DNA of 64,000 nt from Bacteroides_E sp964528875 (GTDB lineage Bacteria > Bacteroidota > Bacteroidia > Bacteroidales > Bacteroidaceae), in assembly GCA_964528875.1 (NCBI GenBank), contig CAZGUI010000009.1, positions 10,091-74,090 on the forward strand, in the 5' to 3' direction. Both the position numbers and the translations under genes were made by a program. Below, one piece after another: positions 15,808 to 22,819 of the stretch. The first letter of the stretch is position 1; each line of letters starts with the position of its first letter. Under the pieces are notes generated by a model. That model was given only the letters and a program-made list of their open reading frames with translations. It searched no databases and was not told the DNA's origin.

Positions 15808-16452
15808 ATGTACATAGGAGTTATAACAGGAGATATTATAGATTCTACTAAAATTTTAGAAGAAGGATACAGAGATAAACTACTATCCACTATGCATCTT
15901 GCTATTCAGGAAATGAATGATTATAAGCTATGGGGTAGAGTAAAAATAGAGATCTTTCGTGGAGATAGTTTTCAAATTACTGTGGATGAGCCTACTTATA
16001 TTACAGACATTGCCATAGCATTTAGATCTAAATTAATAGCGAATTCCGGCTCAGATACTCGATGGGATGCACGATTAGGTTTAGGCATTGGAGAGCAAGA
16101 ATATTTATCAGAAAAAATAAGTGAATCGGATGGTCAGGCTTTTCATCTTTCAGGTCAAGCCTTTGACTCGCTGCAAAAAAACGATAGACTAGCCATCTTA
16201 ACTCCCCAAACTAACATCAACGAAGAGCTTTGGGTAAGCACCTCTTTTGTAGATGAGATCATCTCAAACTGGACATTATTACAGGCTTCTACTTTTTATA
16301 CATACATTACTGAAAACCTCTCACAAAAAGAGATCGCAACAAAAGAGAAGAAATCTCCACAAGCTATAAGTAAGATATTTATAGCTGGTAAATTCAACTT
16401 GATAGATAACTATCTTACTCGTTTTCACCAAATAACAGACCGTTTAAAATAA
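15808..16452 (+). CDS. SatD-family protein with C-terminal helix-turn-helix
   Basis: 214 residues. The start MYIGVITGDIIDSTK and the internal IEIFRGDSFQITV are the SatD-family signature. The last about 55 residues (NLSQKEIATKEKKSPQAISK) read as a sigma-like or MarR-like HTH, suggesting DNA binding. SatD was named from a Streptococcus mutans acid-tolerance operon; its biochemical function is unknown. It is followed 10 nt later by a DUF3307 membrane protein, a pairing that recurs in Bacteroidetes and Firmicutes, so the two likely work together. Direct repeats at the promoter suggest autoregulation. Confidence 0.75.
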   Translation: MYIGVITGDIIDSTKILEEGYRDKLLSTMHLAIQEMNDYKLWGRVKIEIFRGDSFQITVDEPTYITDIAIAFRSKLIANSGSDTRWDARLGLGIGEQEYLSEKISESDGQAFHLSGQAFDSLQKNDRLAILTPQTNINEELWVSTSFVDEIISNWTLLQASTFYTYITENLSQKEIATKEKKSPQAISKIFIAGKFNLIDNYLTRFHQITDRLK

Positions 16453-16462
16453 ATATTTAATC

Positions 16463-17212
16463 ATGACAGCCATAAACCTTTTCCTACGATTGCTTTTTAC
16501 GCATGTTGTTATGGATTTCACACTACAACCCAAATGCTTAGTTTGTAAAAAAACAAAAGGAAATAAAGGTGAGATTGTACTCTACAATCTACTTCATAGT
16601 ATTCTCCACGCTTTAGCTGCTTATTTAGTCATTGGAGAATGGAAAAGCTGGCAAGTACCTTTAACATTGTTCATCTCACACTTTTTAATCGATTTTGGGT
16701 ATAAAAAAGAAAAGGAGGATGTCAAAACCTTTGTGATTGATCAGATATTACACTTAGCAGTCATTATAGGTATTGTATGCATGTTTATTTTTAAAGACAA
16801 TCCATCAATAAACGACTTACCTCTCGTGCTCCAGAATAATACACTATGGAAGATTCTCATCGCCTATTTATTAGTAACAAGACCTTCTTCAATTTTAATA
16901 CAAAAATTTATTGAACGATGGAATCCTGAACGATTAGTGAATGACTGCATTGTTCAAGAAAACACACCAGCAAAGGATAAAGGTCTTGAAAAAGCGGGAG
17001 AATGGATTGGCTACCTAGAGCGAATATTAATTGTAACTTTCATCTTCATTAATCAATGGAGTGGCATTGGGTTTCTATTAGCTGCCAAGTCAATATTCAG
17101 ATATGGAAACTTAAAAGAGAACAAAGAGATCAGAATGACCGAATATGTCTTAATTGGAACTTTATTTAGTTTTAGTTTAGCTATTGCCATTGGATTACTC
17201 TTTTCTTTTTAG
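16463..17212 (+). CDS. DUF3307 integral membrane protein, partner of SatD
   Basis: 249 residues, about six hydrophobic segments. The N-terminus (LFLRLLFTHVVMDFTLQPK) followed by LHSILHALAAYLVIG and SHFLIDFGYK shows the conserved H, D and HxxxHA/HFxxD residues of DUF3307, compatible with metal binding in the membrane. Cotranscribed with the SatD-like gene. Transport or sensing function is not established. Confidence 0.75.
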   Translation: MTAINLFLRLLFTHVVMDFTLQPKCLVCKKTKGNKGEIVLYNLLHSILHALAAYLVIGEWKSWQVPLTLFISHFLIDFGYKKEKEDVKTFVIDQILHLAVIIGIVCMFIFKDNPSINDLPLVLQNNTLWKILIAYLLVTRPSSILIQKFIERWNPERLVNDCIVQENTPAKDKGLEKAGEWIGYLERILIVTFIFINQWSGIGFLLAAKSIFRYGNLKENKEIRMTEYVLIGTLFSFSLAIAIGLLFSF

Positions 17213-17294
17213 ATGAAGTGAAGTGTTTATTAAACTAATCTTAAAAGATCTCCCTTTGGATTTTATCTTATACCAAATAAATAACAAAATTTAC

Positions 17295-17325
17295 TTTCAA
17301 AGGAAACAATCTTTATATAACTTTG
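17295..17325 (+). promoter_or_regulatory. Promoter of the riboswitch RNA
   Basis: -33 TTTC (17295-17298, one mismatch to TTTG), 19-nt spacer, -7 TAACTTTG (17318-17325, exact TAnnTTTG). Transcription should start about 17331, just before the riboswitch. Confidence 0.7.
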
Positions 17326-17334
17326 CAAAGTAAT

Positions 17335-17512
17335 GGTTTGACACCTTTTAATCAAGAGGTGCCAATTAAAGGGGAATCAGGTGTGAATCCTGAGCAGTCC
17401 CGCTGCTGTAAGCTCTTTTAAGTTGATGCACAAAACTTAGAGTCACTGAAGGTTTAATCTTTGGGAAGGCTGTTGCATCAATATGGAGTAAGTCAGAAAA
17501 CCCACCACTACA
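17335..17512 (+). ncRNA. Cobalamin (B12) riboswitch
   Basis: The conserved core is present in order: an initial P2-type hairpin arm pair (ACACCT...AGGTGCC), GGGGAATCAGGTGTGAATCC, CAGTCCCGCTGCTGTAAGC, AGTCACTG followed by GGGAAGGC, and the B12 box AGTCAGAAAACCCACC (17491-17506). This is a full-length class-I adenosylcobalamin-type aptamer. No reading frame follows; the next ATG on this strand is after the terminator and opens only a 13-codon frame. The neighbouring gene on the right is on the opposite strand. Confidence 0.9.
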
Positions 17513-17652
17513 ATTGTATTCTTTTCATTGCTTTCGAGGAAGAGCGTTGATTAATATTCGGAAAAGTTTTAGGTCTTTTCTCTCTTATTTTTCATCAACC
17601 CATTTTCAGGAAAGTAAATTAAAGAATAAACTCTGCCAAGTTTATTCAAAGC

Positions 17653-17686
17653 AAAAAGGTACCTGAATTATTGCAGGTACCTTTTT
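17653..17686. terminator. Strong terminator, probably bidirectional
   Basis: Perfect 13-bp stem AAAAAGGTACCTG / CAGGTACCTTTTT (17653-17665 with 17674-17686) and 8-nt loop. T-runs on both strands mean it can end both the riboswitch RNA and the convergent PPTase transcript. Confidence 0.85.
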
Positions 17687-17740
17687 CAATTTATAATGCT
17701 TTTGACTTCTTATAAATCAAATAATCTTTTGGATTGATAT

Positions 17741-18394
17741 TTAGAATAAAAATAGAGCTCCTTGTTGATCTACACTCCAGGTTAAAACAAACTCTGAATG
17801 TATTTTATATTCAATCTCAAACTGCTTATTCTTCTTCGTTTTTTTTTCTTCGGCGGTAAAACTCCCAGTATTTTTCACTTGGAACTGATGAATGATAAGG
17901 TGTTCCTTAAAATCAATATTCTCCTGATTTAACAATTTAAACAATACTTCTTTAGCTGACCAATGCAACAAATATGACCACCTTTTTTCTCCATGATACA
18001 AGGTAGCAATTTCATCTTTTCTCATAAAACGAGAAGCTAATCGATCAATACGCTCTGTATATACCTCAATATCAATACCAACAGGATAATTAGTGCTTAC
18101 AATCACAGCAACATACTTACCACTATGTGAAATACTTATAAAATAAGAGTTGTCTTTAAAATAAGGTTTTCCATTGGGATGATAGGCTATTTCTTTCTCT
18201 TCTTTTAAGATGTACTTCAATAACACTCGAGTTACTATAAACTCATACTTCCTCTTTTCAGAAGAGAACTTTTCTGCTTGAAGTTTATATTCAGAGGGAT
18301 TATCAAAGTATGAGAATAAATCATCTAAAGACTCTTCTACTTGCCATATAGCCCACTGATGAGTTTTCTTTCTATACAACTGAATAATTGGCAT
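17741..18394 (-). CDS. 4'-phosphopantetheinyl transferase (Sfp-type)
   Basis: 217 residues. The core motifs VGIDIE and WSAKEVLFK (Mg2+ and CoA binding), preceded by SISHSGKYVAVIVS, identify the Sfp/Gsp superfamily. The enzyme moves the phosphopantetheine arm from CoA to carrier proteins such as ACP. It starts 5 nt after the gldE stop and is therefore cotranscribed. In many Bacteroidetes the gene downstream of gldE is gldD; here it is a PPTase. Confidence 0.85.
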   Translation of the reverse strand: MPIIQLYRKKTHQWAIWQVEESLDDLFSYFDNPSEYKLQAEKFSSEKRKYEFIVTRVLLKYILKEEKEIAYHPNGKPYFKDNSYFISISHSGKYVAVIVSTNYPVGIDIEVYTERIDRLASRFMRKDEIATLYHGEKRWSYLLHWSAKEVLFKLLNQENIDFKEHLIIHQFQVKNTGSFTAEEKKTKKNKQFEIEYKIHSEFVLTWSVDQQGALFLF

Positions 18395-18399
18395 AAGGT

Positions 18400-19755
18400 C
18401 TATTCTTTTCCCTTTTGCTCAATATCAGAAAGCGAATTCACCGTTACTTTAACTTTAAGAATACGTCGATTATCCATTTCAAGAACATCAAAGATATAAT
18501 TCTTATACTTTAATTTTTCTCCTCGAGTAGGAAAATCACCCTTGAGTTCAAGAACCAAACCCGCTAATGTATCAGCATCTCCCACAATTTCCTCAAAAAT
18601 ATCTTCTGAAAGATTTGTGATTTTATAAAAATCCGTTAACTGTGTCTTCGCTTCAAAAATCCAGGAATCTGGAGATAACTTAATGAATGTTTTCTCCTCT
18701 TCATCGTACTCATCATGAATCTCACCGACTATTTCTTCGATAATATCTTCCATTGTAACAATTCCTGAAGTACCACCAAACTCATCTACAACAACAGCAA
18801 TGTGTACTCTATTTCTTTGAAAATCCCTTAATAAATCATCAATCATTTTAGTTTCAGGGACAAAATAAGCCGGGCGTATAAGTGATTGCCAGCGAAAGGT
18901 ATTCCCTTTATTTAAATGAGGAAGTAAGTCCTTTATATATAGAATACCTTTAATATTATCTTTTGATTCAGAATAAATAGGAATGCGTGAATAAACATTA
19001 TCCACTATACACTGAAGCACTTCTAAATAAGGAGTTTTAATATCTAAATCTACAACATCTAGACGAGAGGTCATTACTTCTTTTGCTGTCTCTCCCCCAA
19101 AACGGATAATACCTTCGAGAATATTAGTTTCTTCACGTAAATCAGCCTTATCTGTAAGCTCTAAAGCATGAGATAATTCATCAACTGAAATACCTTGATT
19201 TTTTGGAGAAAACTTTTTATTAAGATAGCCCGTTGGGCCTTTTAAAGCAATGCTTATGGGATAAAACAACTTTTTGAAGAACATTATACCAGGAGCCGCA
19301 AATCGACAAAAGCGCAAGACCTTTTGAGCAGAATAGACTTTAGGCATAATCTCACCAAACAGCAAGAGCAAAAAAGTCAGAACAACAGTTAAAACAATAA
19401 ATTCTGCAACTACTGAATGAAAAACAAATACATTAATGAAAAAGAAGTTACAAAGCATAATAATAGTAACATTCACAAAATTGTTTGTCACCAAGATTGT
19501 AGCTAATAACAGTTCAGAATCACTAAGTAAGCTTTTTATTTTCTTATCTGATGAGTGATTTTCTTCTTCCATCTCATTTAAGTCAGATGGAGACAGTGAA
19601 AAAAAAGCAATTTCGGATGCAGAGGCAAAGCCAGAGATTCCCAGTAAAAGGGTAGCTAATATTATAGCTATAATTGCAGACACAGAAGGTGTAGTAACCG
19701 ATATATTAAGAGCATCAGTTAATACAGAAGCGATAAAACAAGGGTCAGGGTCCAA
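18400..19755 (-). CDS. gldE: GldE: CNNM/CBS-domain membrane protein (gliding-associated family)
   Basis: 451 residues. N-terminal CNNM/DUF21 membrane domain (spans near 25-45, 85-110, 120-145), then a CBS pair (TSRLDVVDLDIKTP..., RRNRVHIAVVVDEFGGTSGIVTMEDI) and a C-terminal CorC/HlyC domain (LVLELKGDFPTRGEKLKYKN). The start MDPDP is typical of GldE, and the codon is TTG (19753-19755). The order mutY-ssb-gldE is conserved in Bacteroidetes, which supports the name. CNNM/CorC proteins are linked to Mg2+ or other cation efflux; in gliding flavobacteria GldE supports GldD. No other gliding genes are seen here. Confidence 0.8.
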   Translation of the reverse strand: MDPDPCFIASVLTDALNISVTTPSVSAIIAIILATLLLGISGFASASEIAFFSLSPSDLNEMEEENHSSDKKIKSLLSDSELLLATILVTNNFVNVTIIMLCNFFFINVFVFHSVVAEFIVLTVVLTFLLLLFGEIMPKVYSAQKVLRFCRFAAPGIMFFKKLFYPISIALKGPTGYLNKKFSPKNQGISVDELSHALELTDKADLREETNILEGIIRFGGETAKEVMTSRLDVVDLDIKTPYLEVLQCIVDNVYSRIPIYSESKDNIKGILYIKDLLPHLNKGNTFRWQSLIRPAYFVPETKMIDDLLRDFQRNRVHIAVVVDEFGGTSGIVTMEDIIEEIVGEIHDEYDEEEKTFIKLSPDSWIFEAKTQLTDFYKITNLSEDIFEEIVGDADTLAGLVLELKGDFPTRGEKLKYKNYIFDVLEMDNRRILKVKVTVNSLSDIEQKGKE

Positions 19756-19818
19756 AATTTAATATTTACGTGAAACAATATTAAAATCAACGATCATTTA
19801 CAGATGGGATGATTTCAA

Positions 19819-20259
19819 TTAAAATGGTAAGTCATCCACCGGATTGCTTGAAGCACCAGTAGCTGATGGAGTTTGCATTTTAGACTGTTGAGCGGGTTGA
19901 GGACTAGCTTGAGTTGTAGATTGACTTTTTGCTGATAACATTTCCATATTATCTACAAAGATCTCTGTAACATAACGTTTAACTCCAGCTTGATCATCAT
20001 AAGAACGGGTTCTTATTTTTCCTTCAATGTATAGTTTATCTCCTTTATTTACGTATTTTTCAGCTACTTCAGCTAAACCACGCCAAAGAACTAGATTATG
20101 CCATTCTGTACGTTCAGGTACTTGAGTTCCATTGGCTAAGGTATAACCTCTTTCACTTGTAGCTAATGGGAAATTAGCTACTGCTACTCCATTATCTAAA
20201 TAACGTACTTCAGGATCTTTTCCTACATTTCCAATTAAAATTACTTTATTAACAGCCAT
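19819..20259 (-). CDS. ssb: Single-stranded DNA-binding protein
   Basis: 146 residues. OB-fold (residues 1-110, beginning MAVNKVILIGNVGKDPEVRY), then a Gln/Ser/Thr-rich linker, and the acidic C-terminal tip DDLPF that recruits DNA repair and replication proteins. Sits between mutY and gldE in the conserved Bacteroidetes order. Confidence 0.95.
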   Translation of the reverse strand: MAVNKVILIGNVGKDPEVRYLDNGVAVANFPLATSERGYTLANGTQVPERTEWHNLVLWRGLAEVAEKYVNKGDKLYIEGKIRTRSYDDQAGVKRYVTEIFVDNMEMLSAKSQSTTQASPQPAQQSKMQTPSATGASSNPVDDLPF

Positions 20260-20357
20260 GATTTTTAAATTTATATCTGAGGTTTTACTTTACTTCAAAT
20301 TACCTCATTGCCAAAAATAATCAGAAAAAATAACATACAACAAAATAACGATACTTT

Positions 20358-21410
20358 TTATTCTATATATTTATCTATAAATTCATGTATCAGCCTTGAC
20401 ACAGGATATTCTTCTAAATCACTTTTGTTTATCTCTAAAAAGAGATCTAAGGTGTTCATCTTTTCATTCAAACGAATGATATAGAAATTGGCTAAAATGA
20501 TTTGATGCGATAACACGTGTTTTACTTCCTCTACAACTGGAGTTATTTCTATATTATTAAAATCTCCAAACCACTCAACAAAACTTGTCTCTTTTATTAT
20601 CTGCTGCACAGACTTCACTTCGGTAGTTTCTATCATTGGGAACTCATATAAATTCTTCCAGATATCTTGCGATTCCCGTTTATGAAGGAGAATTTTTTGA
20701 GAATCATTTATTTCTACATAAAAATAATTAAAGAAACGATCTCGTACTTTTACCTTATTCTTCTTAACTGGAAGTAAGTCTATGATTCCATCGGCTAGTG
20801 CCACACAATGAGACGCAAAAGGACAAAACAAACAATCGGGTGATTTTGGAGTACAATGTAGAGCACCAAACTCCATCATTCCTTGATTATATATATCGGG
20901 CTGCTCCTTATCTATCAACTCGTTCGAAAGTTCTTTAAACAAACGCTTACCTGATGCAGTATCTATCGGTTCATCAATACCAAAACATCTGGATAACACA
21001 CGATATACATTTCCATCGATAGCCGGATATACCATTTTATAGGCAAAAGAACAAATAGCAGCAGCAGTATATTCTCCCACTCCTTTCAAAGCTAATACTT
21101 CTTCATAAGTTGTAGGGAAAAGACCATTCATTTGCTTTGCTGCAGCATGCATATTACGTGCTCTGGAATAATAGCCTAGACCTTGCCAACATTTTAGAAC
21201 TTCATCCTCTGAAGCATTCGCTAAAGCTTCAACCGAAGGAAATTTAGATATAAAACGTAAATAGTAATCATATCCTTGAGAAACACGAGTTTGTTGTAAA
21301 ATAATTTCCGAAACCCATATATGATAAGGATTAGTAGTATTTCGCCAAGGTAAATCTCTTTTATTCTCAAAATACCACCCTATTATTTCTTCACTAAATG
21401 TTTTTTTCAT
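20358..21410 (-). CDS. mutY: A/G-specific adenine glycosylase
   Basis: 350 residues from the ATG at 21410; an upstream in-frame start at 21455 adds 15 residues not typical of MutY. The helix-hairpin-helix core has the catalytic Glu in SEIILQQTRV and Asp in AIDGNVYRVLSR. Four cysteines (CTPKSPDCLFCPFASHC) bind a [4Fe-4S] cluster, and the C-terminal NUDIX-like domain recognises 8-oxoG. It removes A opposite 8-oxoguanine. Confidence 0.93.
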   Translation of the reverse strand: MKKTFSEEIIGWYFENKRDLPWRNTTNPYHIWVSEIILQQTRVSQGYDYYLRFISKFPSVEALANASEDEVLKCWQGLGYYSRARNMHAAAKQMNGLFPTTYEEVLALKGVGEYTAAAICSFAYKMVYPAIDGNVYRVLSRCFGIDEPIDTASGKRLFKELSNELIDKEQPDIYNQGMMEFGALHCTPKSPDCLFCPFASHCVALADGIIDLLPVKKNKVKVRDRFFNYFYVEINDSQKILLHKRESQDIWKNLYEFPMIETTEVKSVQQIIKETSFVEWFGDFNNIEITPVVEEVKHVLSHQIILANFYIIRLNEKMNTLDLFLEINKSDLEEYPVSRLIHEFIDKYIE

Positions 21411-21468
21411 TCTTTTTGTTATGGACAACAAAGATAAGCTTTTAATGTAAAACACAAACAGGAAATAA

Positions 21469-21501
21469 AAAAGCTTGGATACGAATCATATCCAAGCTTT
21501 T
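21469..21501 (-). terminator. Terminator of the TPR gene
   Basis: 13-bp stem AAAAGCTTGGATA/TATCCAAGCTTTT (21469-21481 with 21489-21501); on the minus strand it is followed by a T-run, so it ends the TPR gene transcript before mutY. Confidence 0.75.
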
Positions 21502-21540
21502 AATATTGCAAATGCAATTAGTTAATCCAAAAGGTATTTA

Positions 21541-22752
21541 TTATTGCATTAATTTTTCAATTTCTTCAAACTCTGTTCCCATATCTAACATATAGTATAC
21601 ACGATATAATCCTTGCAACCATAATTGGTTGTCATTGGGTTTAAGTTCTCTAGCTTTTTCATAATAAGGTCTAGCCTTAACATAGAAATTTTTCAATGTT
21701 TCTTGATCTTTCGCATATTGAGGATCATTAATATCATTAGTTGCTGTTGCACTAAAATCTTGTCCTTTAATGCTGTAAACCAAACCGATATTAGAATAAG
21801 CTTCTGCATAACTTGGATCTATCTCTATGGTTTTCTCATAACACTCTAGAGCTTTATCATAATCCTTCATATTATGGAATAAGAACCCTTTTACATACAT
21901 AAAGAATGCATTGTTAGGATCACTAGCAACCATGTTATTAGCGAACTCCATGGCTTCATCATACAACTCATTTTTGTTATAGTAATCAATTAAATTACCA
22001 AAGAAAAACTCATTGTTTGGGTACAATTTAATACCTTCTTGTAAAGTTTTAGCCCACTCTACAGTATCACCTAGACTTTGATAAGCCATAGCTAAAAACT
22101 CCATTGCATGAGCACCATACTCATTATCATTTTTAGCATAAGGAGCATACTTAGTTACTTTTTCATAATCTTCTACTTTAATAGCGGCTAAACTTGCAAA
22201 ATAAGCTGTTTGAGAAAGTAATGTATCGGTTTCTAATAAATTCTTACCATCAAAAATAGGATGAACAGTTGTTTCCATATAAGTTGAAAAGAATTCTAAA
22301 GCTTCTTTATCCTTATTATTGTTAAAATAATAAATACCTCCATTAATTAAATTGGGGCGATCGGCTAAAAGAGCAGAAGAATTAGATTTTCTATACTTAT
22401 TCTTAATCTTCCCTTTTTCATCGGGTAGCTGAGCTAAATCATCACATTTAGTATAATACTCAAACATTTTCAGTACACTGTTGTATACTCTTGCTGTATC
22501 ATATTTTTGGCTTAAATAAGCCTTCTTCATCTCTTCCTCACTGTATTTTTGCTTTACAAGTCCTGCAACACTCCAAGTTTCGGGATCATCTTTTGTTTCA
22601 GCATTTTGAAGAGCTTCTTCAATTAGTTGGTCAGCTTTATTGAAGTCTCCAGCACTATTTGCAATTTTTTTTGCTTCACGTACATTTGCCTTTTGAGCAA
22701 ATGTGAAACTTGTCACTGCAAGAAGAGACAGTACAATTAAAATTTTTCTCAT
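21541..22752 (-). CDS. Exported tetratricopeptide-repeat protein
   Basis: 403 residues with a clear signal peptide (MRKILIVLSLLAVTSFTFAQ). At least three TPR-like units are visible around residues 215-325 (e.g. NNEFFFGNLIDYYNKNELYD, DYDKALECYEKTIEIDPSYA). It lies 67 nt downstream of gyrA on the same strand, which fits a common Bacteroides arrangement. Probably a periplasmic or outer-membrane-associated scaffold; no catalytic motif. Confidence 0.75.
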   Translation of the reverse strand: MRKILIVLSLLAVTSFTFAQKANVREAKKIANSAGDFNKADQLIEEALQNAETKDDPETWSVAGLVKQKYSEEEMKKAYLSQKYDTARVYNSVLKMFEYYTKCDDLAQLPDEKGKIKNKYRKSNSSALLADRPNLINGGIYYFNNNKDKEALEFFSTYMETTVHPIFDGKNLLETDTLLSQTAYFASLAAIKVEDYEKVTKYAPYAKNDNEYGAHAMEFLAMAYQSLGDTVEWAKTLQEGIKLYPNNEFFFGNLIDYYNKNELYDEAMEFANNMVASDPNNAFFMYVKGFLFHNMKDYDKALECYEKTIEIDPSYAEAYSNIGLVYSIKGQDFSATATNDINDPQYAKDQETLKNFYVKARPYYEKARELKPNDNQLWLQGLYRVYYMLDMGTEFEEIEKLMQ

Positions 22753-22819
22753 AACTTTCGTCTTTGTGTGTCTATTAATTAAATTAATTAAAACAAATAT
22801 CTAAATAAAAAGTCAAACT

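Larger units (their letters stand above)
17213..17740. other. Gene-free stretch holding a cobalamin riboswitch unit
   Basis: Between the DUF3307 stop and the convergent PPTase stop there is no protein gene. The stretch holds a promoter (17295-17325), a full cobalamin riboswitch (about 17335-17512), about 140 nt with no ATG-initiated reading frame, and a strong terminator (17653-17686). Confidence 0.8.

Noticed and set aside
17335..17512. Riboswitch controlling the PPTase gene
   Set aside because: The PPTase is on the opposite strand and convergent, so the riboswitch cannot lead its mRNA.
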